DNA from: VAZQ01 sp963763365
GTDB lineage: Bacteria > Pseudomonadota > Alphaproteobacteria > Rhizobiales > Xanthobacteraceae
Assembly: GCA_963763365.1 (NCBI GenBank)
Contig: CAVXOE010000012.1
Span: 186,001-250,000, forward strand
DNA: 64,000 nt
Direction of reading: 5' to 3'
The number at the start of each line of letters is the position of its first letter. Position 1 is the stretch's first letter. The notes below the pieces were generated by a model. It saw only the letters and a list, made by a program, of their open reading frames with translations, was not told the DNA's origin and did no database searches. Position numbers and translations under genes: made by a program. Positions 1 to 7,946 of this stretch are shown one piece after another.

Positions 1-1
1 G

Positions 2-43
2 GCGAAGGACGTGGTCGCGAGCGCCGAGCGGGCCGAGGCATAA
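2..43 (+). CDS. 3' end of an upstream gene (partial)
   Basis: Only the last 13 codons and a TAA stop are inside the window, reading AKDVVASAERAEA. The tail looks like the end of the ACT domain of RelA/SpoT-type (p)ppGpp synthetases, which often lie near pdxJ in this group, but 13 residues cannot prove it. The frame is open from base 2. About 80 bases without a clear signal separate it from pdxJ. Confidence 0.35.
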   Translation, partial: AKDVVASAERAEA

Positions 44-124
44 GTCTGAAATTTCCGGTGTTACGGCAGGTCCCTTGGCGCTAAGTCTCGTATTCTGAGT
101 TGGACAGTCACGCGTCTTCAGAAA

Positions 125-883
125 ATGGCAATTCCCCATCTCCGCCTCGGCGTCAACGTCGACCACGTCGCGACCATCCGCAATGCGCGCGGCGGGCGCC
201 ATCCCGATCCCGTCCACGCCGCGAAGATCGCGATCGAGGCCGGCGCAGACGGCATCACGGCGCATCTGCGCGAGGATCGCCGCCACATCCGCGACGACGA
301 CATTGCGCGTCTCAAGGCGGAAATCTCAAAGCCGCTGAATTTCGAAATGGCGGCGACCGACGAAATGGTGCGCATTGCCACGCAGACCAAGCCGCATGCC
401 GCGTGCCTGGTGCCCGAGCGCCGCGAGGAGCGCACCACCGAGGGCGGTCTCGATGCGGCCGGCCAGCGCAACGCGCTCGCGCCGGCGGTTGCCAGACTGC
501 GGGACGCGGGAATTCGTGTCTCGCTGTTCATTGCCGCCGAGCCGCGGCAGATCGAGGCGGCGGTCTCGGTTGGAGCGCCGGTCATCGAAATTCACACCGG
601 CGCCTGGTGTGATGCGCTCGCCGACGACCAGATGGAAGCCGCGGAGGCGGAGTGGCTGCGCATCGTCGAAGGGGCGAAGATTGCGCAGCAGGCCGGGCTC
701 GAAGTTCATGCCGGGCATGGATTGAACTTCGAGACCGCTGAAGCGATCGCGGCGCTGCCGCAGGTGGTCGAACTCAATATCGGGCATTTCCTGATCGGAG
801 AGGCGATCTATTCCGGGCTCGCGGGCGTGGTGAAGGAGATGCGCGCCGTCATGGATCACGGTCGCGGCAAGACGAAGCCATGA
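125..883 (+). CDS. pdxJ: Pyridoxine 5'-phosphate synthase
   Basis: A 252-residue TIM-barrel enzyme that condenses 1-deoxy-D-xylulose 5-phosphate with 3-amino-2-oxopropyl phosphate to pyridoxine 5'-phosphate, the last ring-forming step of DXP-dependent vitamin B6 synthesis in the cytoplasm. The family start LGVNVDHVATIRNARG is present, followed by the HLREDRRHI segment, HAGHGLNF near residue 198 and the C-terminal phosphate-binding stretch ELNIGHFLIGEAI. Length is normal. The stop overlaps the start of acpS by four bases (ATGA), so the two are translationally coupled. No strong Shine-Dalgarno precedes the ATG, but it is the only start matching the family N-terminus. Confidence 0.96.
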   Translation: MAIPHLRLGVNVDHVATIRNARGGRHPDPVHAAKIAIEAGADGITAHLREDRRHIRDDDIARLKAEISKPLNFEMAATDEMVRIATQTKPHAACLVPERREERTTEGGLDAAGQRNALAPAVARLRDAGIRVSLFIAAEPRQIEAAVSVGAPVIEIHTGAWCDALADDQMEAAEAEWLRIVEGAKIAQQAGLEVHAGHGLNFETAEAIAALPQVVELNIGHFLIGEAIYSGLAGVVKEMRAVMDHGRGKTKP

Positions 884-1281
884 TCATCGGCATCGGCTCC
901 GACCTGATCGACGTGCGCCGTGTTGCCAAGGTGATCGAGCGCCACGGCGACCGTTTTCTCGACCGGATTTTCACCGCCGCGGAGCGCGCCCGGGCGGAAC
1001 GGCGGGCGAAAAGTGTCGAAACCTATGCCAAGCGTTTCGCCGCCAAGGAGGCCTGTTCCAAGGCGCTCGGAACCGGAATCAGGGCCGGCGTCTGGTGGCG
1101 TGACATGGGCGTCGTCAATCTGCCCTCCGGCCGGCCGACCATGCAACTCACGGGCGGGGCGCTGGCGCGGCTGGTCGCGATCACGCCTGCCGGATACGAG
1201 GCGCGAATCGACTTAACCATCACGGATGAGGGGCCGATGGCCCAAGCGCTGGTCGTCATCAGCGCGGTGCCGCTTCCTTGA
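880..1281 (+). CDS. acpS: Holo-[acyl-carrier-protein] synthase
   Basis: A 133-residue enzyme that transfers 4'-phosphopantetheine from coenzyme A to the serine of acyl carrier protein, activating it for fatty-acid synthesis. The N-terminal GIGSDLIDVRRV holds the conserved metal-binding Asp, and RFAAKEACSKALGTGI holds the second conserved Glu/Lys signature. Length fits the AcpS type, not the longer Sfp type. It overlaps pdxJ by four bases and begins the usual alphaproteobacterial run towards lepB, rnc and era. About 250 bases without a recognisable gene separate it from lepB. Confidence 0.96.
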   Translation: MIIGIGSDLIDVRRVAKVIERHGDRFLDRIFTAAERARAERRAKSVETYAKRFAAKEACSKALGTGIRAGVWWRDMGVVNLPSGRPTMQLTGGALARLVAITPAGYEARIDLTITDEGPMAQALVVISAVPLP

Positions 1282-1532
1282 GCACGAGCGCGGCCAAAGC
1301 GCGCAAATACCTGCGGCGCTCCCGGTTGCCGGTTCCCAACGACCTTCGGACGAGTTTTTGTTGCGTCGGTGGAGGCGAATCAAGTTATTGGAACTAAAAG
1401 ATAAATCACGATGTGCTGAGTTGCCGATCCATTCCGTGCGCGCTGGGGTGAAAATCGGCAGCTTCGATTGCACCCTGCCGCACCAGCGGTTAGAAGGGCG
1501 CGGGGCGCGCGTAAGCGGCGGACAAAAGGCCG

Positions 1533-2294
1533 ATGAGTGTGACGTCAGGAGCCAAACGCAAGGAAGGCGGCCTAGCTGAGACCGCGCGCGTGATCTTTCA
1601 CGCGCTCATCATCGCGCTTGTCATCCGCACCTTCCTGTTCCAACCGTTCAATATCCCGTCGGGCTCGATGAAGGCGACGCTGCTGGTCGGCGATTATCTG
1701 TTCGTCTCGAAATACTCCTACGGCTACAGCCACTTTTCGCTGCCTTTCTCCCCCAACCTGTTCTCCGGCCGCATCTGGGGGTCGGAGCCGCAGCGCGGCG
1801 ATGTCGTCGTGTTCCGCCTGCCGCGCGACGACTCGACCGACTACATCAAGCGCGTGATCGGGATGCCGGGCGACACCGTCCAGATGATCCAGGGCGTGCT
1901 GCACATCAACGGGCAGCCGGTCAAGCGCGAGCAAATCGAGGACTTCATCGAGACCGAGGAAGGCTCGCGCGCGCAACGCGTGAAGCGCTGGCGCGAGACG
2001 CTGCCGAATGGCGTGAGCTACACGACGCTCGATCTCTACGACAGCCTTTACGACAACGCCGGTCCCTACAAAGTGCCGGCCGGTCATTTCTTCATGATGG
2101 GCGACAACCGCGACAACTCGACCGACAGCCGTGTCAGCCCCGATCGGGGCGGTGTCGGTTTCGTTCCGTTCGAGAATCTCGTCGGCCGCGCCCAGATCAT
2201 TTTCTTCTCGATCCTCGAAGGCGAGCACGCCTGGCAGGTTTGGCGTTGGCCATGGTCGGTTCGCTGGGATCGCCTGTTTACGATCGTGCGATGA
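1533..2294 (+). CDS. lepB: Signal peptidase I
   Basis: A 253-residue inner-membrane serine protease that removes Sec and Tat signal peptides on the periplasmic side. One N-terminal membrane segment (about residues 18-36) is followed by box B IPSGSMKATLLVGDY with the catalytic Ser45, box D around RGDVVVFRLP and the general base Lys106 in YIKRVIGMPGD, then box E MGDNRDNSTDSR near residues 190-201. All motifs are intact. The stop overlaps the preferred rnc start (ATGA at 2291-2294), indicating co-translation with RNase III. The gene follows a non-coding stretch at 1282-1532 that may hold its own promoter. Confidence 0.96.
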   Translation: MSVTSGAKRKEGGLAETARVIFHALIIALVIRTFLFQPFNIPSGSMKATLLVGDYLFVSKYSYGYSHFSLPFSPNLFSGRIWGSEPQRGDVVVFRLPRDDSTDYIKRVIGMPGDTVQMIQGVLHINGQPVKREQIEDFIETEEGSRAQRVKRWRETLPNGVSYTTLDLYDSLYDNAGPYKVPAGHFFMMGDNRDNSTDSRVSPDRGGVGFVPFENLVGRAQIIFFSILEGEHAWQVWRWPWSVRWDRLFTIVR

Positions 2295-3163
2295 GCCGCG
2301 GGCCGAAAGCCAAGACGACACCTGCTACCGCGCCAATGCCGCCGCCGACCGAGGGCGGGAAGCCGATTGACCTAAGCGCGATCGAAAAGCGGCCGCGGAC
2401 CGAGGCCAAGGAACCAGCCAAGGAACCTGCCAAAGAGGCTGCCAAGGAGCCGAAGCGCCGCCGCCGCGGCACCGCGGCGTTCGAGGAGCGCATCGGCTAT
2501 CGCTTCAAGAATGCCGCGCTGCTCGAGCAGGCGCTGACCCACATCTCGGCGCTCACCGGCGCGCGCAATCGCGCCGGTTCCTACCAGCGGCTCGAATTTC
2601 TCGGCGACCATGTGCTCGGCCTGGTCGTATCCGACATGCTGTTTCACGCCTTTCCGAAGGCGGACGAAGGCGAGATGTCGCGCCGCCTTGCCGATCTCGT
2701 GCGCAAGGAAGCCTGCGCGGACGTAGCGCGCGCGATCGACCTCGGCCCCGCCATCCGGCTCGGCTCTTCGGAGAGCAACGCGGGCGGACGCGGCCGCACC
2801 GCGATCCTGGCCGATGTCTGCGAGGCGCTGATCGGCGCCGTATTCATCGACGGCGGCTACGAGGCCGCCTCGGTCATGATCTCGCGGCTCTGGGAGGAAC
2901 GCATGCGGGTGCCGGTACGGCCCTTGCGCGATTCCAAGACCGTGCTGCAGGAGTGGGCGCAGGCGCGCGGCCTGCCGACGCCGGCCTATCGCGAAGTGGA
3001 GCGCAAGGGGCCCGATCACGACCCCGAATTCCGCGTCACCGTCGAATTGCCGAAGTTTGCGCCGGCCGAAGGGCTCGGCCGTTCCAAGCGCGCCGCCGAG
3101 CAGGCCGCCGCCACCGCCATGCTCACGCGTGAGGGCGTCAAGGCGGACCGTCTCGATGGTTGA
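2291..3163 (+). CDS. rnc: Ribonuclease III
   Basis: Double-stranded RNA endonuclease that processes rRNA precursors and structured mRNAs. From the ATG at 2291 it is 290 residues. The catalytic domain carries the RNase III signature RLEFLGDHVLG and the second acidic cluster DVCEALIGAVFIDGG; a double-stranded RNA-binding domain follows, ending in the alanine-rich KRAAEQAAATAML helix. The first 58 or so residues are an extra low-complexity tail with a repeated KEPA unit and a run of arginines before the catalytic domain. The ATGA overlap with lepB favours 2291 over the in-frame upstream start at 2240. era follows at once. Confidence 0.94.
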   Translation: MSRGPKAKTTPATAPMPPPTEGGKPIDLSAIEKRPRTEAKEPAKEPAKEAAKEPKRRRRGTAAFEERIGYRFKNAALLEQALTHISALTGARNRAGSYQRLEFLGDHVLGLVVSDMLFHAFPKADEGEMSRRLADLVRKEACADVARAIDLGPAIRLGSSESNAGGRGRTAILADVCEALIGAVFIDGGYEAASVMISRLWEERMRVPVRPLRDSKTVLQEWAQARGLPTPAYREVERKGPDHDPEFRVTVELPKFAPAEGLGRSKRAAEQAAATAMLTREGVKADRLDG

Positions 3164-4078
3164 ACACCGACGGGCGCGGCTTCCGGCTCGCGCTGCGGCT
3201 TCGTTGCGCTGATTGGCGCCCCCAATGCGGGCAAGTCGACGCTGATCAATGCGCTTGTCGGCACCAAGGTGGCGATCGTGTCGCACAAGGTTCAGACCAC
3301 CCGCGCATTGCTGCGCGGCATCGCGACCGAAGGCGAGGCGCAACTCATCCTGGTCGACACGCCGGGCATCTTCGCGCCCAAGCGGCGGCTCGACCGCGCG
3401 ATGGTGACGAACGCCTGGGCCGGCGCGCATGATGCCGACATCGTCGCCCTGCTGATCGACGCAAGGCGCGGCATGGACGAGGAAACGGACGCAATCTTGA
3501 ACGGGCTCGGAGCGGCGCCGCAGCCGAGGATACTGGTTATCAACAAGGTCGATCTGGTGGACAAGCCCGCGCTGCTTGCGCTCGCGCAGGCGGCGAACGC
3601 GCGCGTGCGGTTCAGCGAGACCTTCATGATCTCGGCACTGACCGGCGATGGCGTTGCCGACGTCAAGCGCTGGCTTGCCGGGAACGTGCCGGCCGGCCCG
3701 TGGCACTATCCCGAAGACCAGATCACCGATGCGCCGCTGCGCCAGCTCGCCGCCGAGATCACGCGCGAAAAGCTCTATTTGCGGCTGCACCAGGAACTGC
3801 CGTATCAGTCGACCGTCGAGACCGAGCAGTGGAAGGAATTGAAGGACGGCGCGGTGCGCATCGAGCAGACGATCTACGTGGAGCGCGAGAGCCAGCGCAA
3901 GATCGTGCTCGGCAAGGGCGGCGCGACGATCAAGGCGATCGGTGCAGAAGCGCGGCGCGATATCGCCGAGATGATCGAGGCGCCCGTGCACTTGTTCCTG
4001 TTCGTCAAGGTGCGTGAGCGCTGGGCCGACGATCCCGAACGCTATCGCGGCATGGGGCTCGACTTTCCGAAGGACTGA
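3156..4078 (+). CDS. era: GTPase Era (one-base deletion near the start)
   Basis: Era is an essential GTPase that binds 16S rRNA and helps mature the 30S subunit. G1 GAPNAGKST, G3 DTPG, G4 NKVD and a C-terminal KH domain (around KIVLGKGGATIKAIG) are present. The frame holding G1 opens right after the rnc stop and has no ATG or GTG before G1. The natural ATG at 3156, overlapping rnc, begins MVEH in another frame. Adding one C at about 3167-3169 joins them into MVEHPTGAASGSRCGFVALI, the normal family start. I therefore read a single missing base, most likely a sequence error. Without it the only start would be GTG 3269, which would lose the P-loop. Confidence 0.9.
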
Positions 4079-4181
4079 TGCGGTACCGCGGCTTCTGGGC
4101 CTGCATGGCTTGGATGAGAGATGGCGTACCTTCTGTTTTCGAACTGGAATCGCGAACCCGTGCGACGTAGGTTGATCGGCG

Positions 4182-4391
4182 ATGGATAAAGATTTGAAAA
4201 TTCTTGCCGACGTGTCGGACATCCTGGCCCGCAAGGCCGAGGGACGTCGGCAGATTGCGCGCCGCTCCTTCGCTCAAAAGATCGCCATGATTGAAGCGAT
4301 GCGGGAACGTCTGGCTCCTCTTAAACGCTCCCGGGAGATGCGGCGTTCCGGTCGGGCAGGAGGAGACGACGGCCCGGCAATTGTCGCGTAG
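4182..4391 (+). CDS. Small basic conserved hypothetical protein
   Basis: A 69-residue basic, helix-rich protein lying between era and recO. It starts MDKDLKILADVSDIL, continues with KAEGRRQIARRSFAQKIAMIEAMRERLAPLKRSRE, which I do not write out as a motif beyond noting it is strongly amphipathic, and ends in a glycine- and arginine-rich tail. I recall similar short proteins with a lysine/arginine-rich helix followed by the R-x-x-x-APL-K/R pattern in Rhizobiales, but the function is unknown. The antisense strand offers no better gene. It could be a small nucleic-acid or protein-binding factor; that is a guess. Confidence 0.6.
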   Translation: MDKDLKILADVSDILARKAEGRRQIARRSFAQKIAMIEAMRERLAPLKRSREMRRSGRAGGDDGPAIVA

Positions 4392-4464
4392 TTGAGTGCC
4401 CGAGTTTCCGATTTGGAGACTGTTCTTGCGTCAGAACTCGCTCGCGGGCTAATTCCACCAGATC

Positions 4465-5209
4465 ATGCAATGGACCGATGAAGGCATCGTGCTCGGCGTC
4501 AGGCGCCACGGGGAGGCGGGCGCCATCGTCGAGCTCATGACCGCCGGTCATGGACGGCATCTCGGACTGGTGCGGGGAGGGGCGGGCTCGCGGCTTGCGC
4601 CCGGTGCTGCAGCCCGGCAATCGCATCAGCGCGACGTGGCGGGCGCGGCTCGACGAGCATTTGGGGCACTATCAGGTGGAGGCGCTCGACCTCGCCGCCG
4701 CCAGCCTGTTCGGCGCCAGTCACGCCGTCTATGGCGTGACGCATCTGGGCGCGCTCTGCCGGCTGCTGCCGGAGCGCGACCCGCATCCGGACATCTATGC
4801 TGCGCTCGACCATGTGCTCGGTTGCCTGCTCGATGCGCAGCTCGCGGCGCTTCGGATCGTGCAGTTCGAACTGGCGATCCTGACCGAGCTGGGTTTCGGC
4901 CTCGACCTGACGCAATGCGCGGCGACCGGCACGAACGAAGATCTGAGCTTTGTCTCGCCGCGCAGCGGCCGCGCGGTTTCACGTGAGGCCGGGCGTCCGT
5001 GGCAGGATCGCCTGCTGCGCCTTCCGGGCTTTCTGAACGAAGCCGGCGGCGAGCCGTCGCGCGAAGAACTGGCCGATGGTTTCGCGCTGACCGGGTTCTT
5101 TCTGGTGCGCCATGTGCTCGAGCCGCGCGGAATTGCCTTTGCGGACGCGCGCGGAAGCTTCATCGCGGCGGTTCTGCGTCAAGACCGCGGCGCGGCGGCG
5201 CTTCCGTAA
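4465..5209 (+). CDS. recO: DNA repair protein RecO (one-base insertion)
   Basis: RecO works with RecF/RecR to load RecA on gapped DNA. The N-terminal OB-fold begins MQWTDEGIVLGVRRHGE at 4465, then the frame goes wrong after GGAGSRL. From 4597 the neighbouring frame continues RPVLQPGNRISATW through the helical C-terminal domain to 5209. Removing one T from the TT at 4595-4596 restores a single protein of about 247 residues, the usual length. The shift sits in a two-base homopolymer, consistent with a sequencing error. Position after era is standard for this group. Confidence 0.9.
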
Positions 5210-5212
5210 GCA

Positions 5213-5242
5213 AAAGCCGGGCGTTCGAAATCGCCCGGCTTT
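5213..5242. terminator. Perfect hairpin between convergent genes
   Basis: An 11-base stem (AAAGCCGGGCG at 5213-5223, CGCCCGGCTTT at 5232-5242) closes an 8-base loop. It lies three bases after the recO stop and before the end of the minus-strand gene at 5265. Because the stem starts with AAA and ends with TTT, it can act as an intrinsic terminator on either strand, ending recO transcription and that of the small minus-strand gene. Confidence 0.8.
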
Positions 5243-5264
5243 GCCGTCCGCGGACGGACGACCG

Positions 5265-5468
5265 TTACCACCACCAGCGACGGTGATGATGACGGCGGTA
5301 CCAGCGCCAATGATGGTGGCGCCGCCACCAGCGCACCTGCTCTACCGCGCTGTTGGCCTGCGCGGCGTGGCTGATGACCGCTCCGTTGGCGGGGGCGGCG
5401 AGCGTCGGCGCCGTCGCCGCCAATCCGACACCGGCGGCAAGCACCGCTGCGATCAGGAATGCACGCAT
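5265..5468 (-). CDS. Small secreted His/Trp/Arg-rich protein
   Basis: A 67-residue protein with a clear signal peptide (MRAFLIAAVLAAGVGLAATA, cleavage probably after TLAA) and a short mature part ending in a dense run of tryptophan, arginine and histidine (for example WWRRHHHWRWYRRHHH). The ATG at 5468 has a GAGGAGA ribosome site just upstream; an in-frame start at 5558 would bury the signal peptide, so I reject it. Such tiny cationic His-rich secreted peptides recur in Bradyrhizobium-type genomes. A role in metal binding or envelope binding is possible but unproven. It ends at the shared terminator with recO. Confidence 0.7.
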   Translation of the reverse strand: MRAFLIAAVLAAGVGLAATAPTLAAPANGAVISHAAQANSAVEQVRWWRRHHHWRWYRRHHHRRWWW

Positions 5469-5648
5469 GTCTGTCTCCTCTGTTCCTCGCTTGATCAGGC
5501 AAGTCCCCGCTGCGGGGGCTTCTTCCTGTGAACTGAGCCGTGGGGACGGTAGTTCCATGCCACCGAGCCTACGCCCGCGATTTCGAACGGCCGATGTCCG
5601 CGCCGTTCATCTCTTGTTCATCTAGCCGGTTGGCATTACCCCTCTCGC

Positions 5649-7928
5649 ATGGGCAAACAGCTGATTCCCCCGCCATCCGGGGACATCGAGGACATTCCAC
5701 TGCGGGATGCGCTCGAGGAGCGCTATCTCGCCTATGCGCTCTCCACCATCATGAACCGCGCGCTGCCGGACGCCCGCGACGGCCTCAAGCCGGTGCACCG
5801 GCGGCTGCTCTACGCCATGCAGCAGTTGCGGCTCGATCCGGACGCCGCGTTCAAGAAATGCGCGCGTGTGGTCGGCGACGTCATCGGCAAATTTCATCCG
5901 CACGGCGATCAGTCGGTCTACGACGCGCTGGTGCGGCTGGCGCAGGATTTCGCCCAGCGCTATCCGCTGGTCGACGGTCAAGGCAATTTCGGCAATGTCG
6001 ACGGCGATAATCCGGCCGCCATGCGTTACACCGAGGCGCGCCTGACGGATGTCGCGAGCCTGTTGATCGACGGCCTCGACGAGGACGCCGTCGACTTCCG
6101 GCCGACCTATGACGGCTCGGAGAACGAGCCGGTGGTGCTGCCCGGCGCGTTTCCCAATCTGCTCGCCAACGGCTCGCAGGGCATCGCGGTCGGCATGGCG
6201 ACCTCGATCCCGCCGCACAACGCGGCCGAGTTGTGCGACGCGGCGCTCCATCTCATCGACACGCCGAACGCGCGCAGCAAGACGCTGCTCAAATACGTTC
6301 CTGGTCCCGATTTTCCGACCGGCGGCATGATCGTCGATCCGCCCGAAGCGATCGCCGAAGCCTACGCCACCGGCCGCGGCTCGTTCCGCGTGCGCGCACG
6401 CTGGCACAAGGAGGACACCGGGCGCGGCACTTATCAGATCATCATCACCGAGGTTCCCTGGCTGGTGCAGAAAGGCCGGCTGGTCGAGAAGCTCGCCGAT
6501 CTGCTCAACGAGAAGAAGCTGCCGCTCGTCGCCGATGTGCGCGACGAGTCCGCCGAGGACATCCGACTGGTGATCGAGCCGCGCTCGCGCACGGTCGATG
6601 CCGAGCTCCTGATGGAGTCGCTGTTCAAGCTGACCGAGCTCGAGAGCCGCATTTCGCTCAATATGAACGTCTTGGTGAAGGGCCGCATCCCGAAGGTCGT
6701 CGGCCTCGCCGAAGCGCTGAGCGAATGGCTGGCGCACCGCCGCGAGGTGCTGGTGCGGCGCTCGAAATTCCGGCTCGGCAAGATCGAGCATCGACTGGAA
6801 GTGCTCGGCGGCTACCTCGTCGCCTATCTCAACCTCGACAAGGTCATCAAGATCATCCGCACCGAGGACGAGCCCAAGCCCGTCCTGATGAAGACCTTCA
6901 AGCTCTCCGACGTGCAGGCCGACGCCATCCTCAACATGCGGCTGCGCAATCTGCGCAAGCTCGAGGAGATGGAGATCCGCAAGGAGGACAAAGACCTGCG
7001 CGTCGAGCGCAAGTCGCTCAAGGACCTGCTCGACTCCGAGAAGGAGCAGTGGAAGACGGTCGCGGAAGAGATCAAGAAGGTACGCGCGACCTTCGGCCCG
7101 AAGACGCCGCTCGGCAAACGCCGCACGACCTTCGCACTGGCACCCGAGCACGACGAGGCGGCGATCGAAGAGGCGCTGGTCGAGCGCGAGCCGATCACCG
7201 TCGTCGTTTCGGAGAAAGGCTGGATCCGTGCGCTGCGCGGCACGGTCACGGATTTCTCCGGCATCGCCTTCAAGGCCGATGACGGCCTCAAGTTCGCGTT
7301 CCCGGCAGAGACCACGTCGAAGTGCCTGGTGTTTGCCACCAACGGCCGCTTCTACACACTCGATGCCGCGAAGCTTCCCGGCGGTCGCGGCCACGGCGAG
7401 CCCATTCGCCTGTTCGCCGACATCGAGCAGGAGGCCGACGTGGTGACGGTCTTCCGCCATCAGGGCGGGCGCAAGTTCCTGGTCGGCAGTCTGCAGGCCA
7501 GGGGGTTCGTGGTGGCGGAGGACGAATGCCTCGGCAACACGCGCAAGGGCAAGCAGGTGCTCAACGTCACGGCGCCCGATGCCGCCTGCGCGCTCGCGGT
7601 GGTCGAAGGCGAGCTGGTCGCCACGATTGGCGAGAACCGCAAGCTCGTGATCTTCCCGCTCGAACAGGTGCCGGAGATGACGCGCGGGCGCGGCGTGCGC
7701 CTGCAGCGCTTCAAGGACGGCGGGCTGTCCGACATCAAGGTGTTCAAGGCCGCGGATGGGCTCACCTGGGTCGATGCGGGCGGCCGTGTGTTCACGCAAT
7801 CGATCAAGGATCTGGCCGCCTGGCGCGGCAACCGCGCAGACGCCGGCCGTGTGCGGCCCGACCGCTTCCTCACCAACAACAAGTTCGGCCAGTTGCCGGG
7901 GAACGGCAAGCCGCGCGAGGAGAAATAG
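5649..7928 (+). CDS. parC: DNA topoisomerase IV subunit A
   Basis: A 759-residue type IIA topoisomerase subunit that cleaves and rejoins DNA to unlink daughter chromosomes with ParE. The winged-helix domain contains HPHGDQSVYDAL (residues 84-95, the quinolone-resistance region) and the active-site Tyr128 in AAMRYTEARL. A coiled-coil region follows (about 440-490) and a reduced beta-propeller C-terminus. The shorter C-terminal domain and the IEDIPLRDAL start distinguish ParC from GyrA. The very long antisense frame at 5622-7799 is a codon-bias shadow. Confidence 0.96.
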   Translation: MGKQLIPPPSGDIEDIPLRDALEERYLAYALSTIMNRALPDARDGLKPVHRRLLYAMQQLRLDPDAAFKKCARVVGDVIGKFHPHGDQSVYDALVRLAQDFAQRYPLVDGQGNFGNVDGDNPAAMRYTEARLTDVASLLIDGLDEDAVDFRPTYDGSENEPVVLPGAFPNLLANGSQGIAVGMATSIPPHNAAELCDAALHLIDTPNARSKTLLKYVPGPDFPTGGMIVDPPEAIAEAYATGRGSFRVRARWHKEDTGRGTYQIIITEVPWLVQKGRLVEKLADLLNEKKLPLVADVRDESAEDIRLVIEPRSRTVDAELLMESLFKLTELESRISLNMNVLVKGRIPKVVGLAEALSEWLAHRREVLVRRSKFRLGKIEHRLEVLGGYLVAYLNLDKVIKIIRTEDEPKPVLMKTFKLSDVQADAILNMRLRNLRKLEEMEIRKEDKDLRVERKSLKDLLDSEKEQWKTVAEEIKKVRATFGPKTPLGKRRTTFALAPEHDEAAIEEALVEREPITVVVSEKGWIRALRGTVTDFSGIAFKADDGLKFAFPAETTSKCLVFATNGRFYTLDAAKLPGGRGHGEPIRLFADIEQEADVVTVFRHQGGRKFLVGSLQARGFVVAEDECLGNTRKGKQVLNVTAPDAACALAVVEGELVATIGENRKLVIFPLEQVPEMTRGRGVRLQRFKDGGLSDIKVFKAADGLTWVDAGGRVFTQSIKDLAAWRGNRADAGRVRPDRFLTNNKFGQLPGNGKPREEK

Positions 7929-7946
7929 CCGCGCGGCAGGCGTGCG

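Noticed and set aside
2372..4234. A 620-residue minus-strand open frame across rnc and era
   Set aside because: It covers two certain plus-strand genes, is Arg/His-rich and shows no protein family features.
5622..7799. A 725-residue open frame antisense to parC
   Set aside because: It lies exactly in the antisense frame that high-GC codon bias keeps open; it has no domain motifs and parC is certain.
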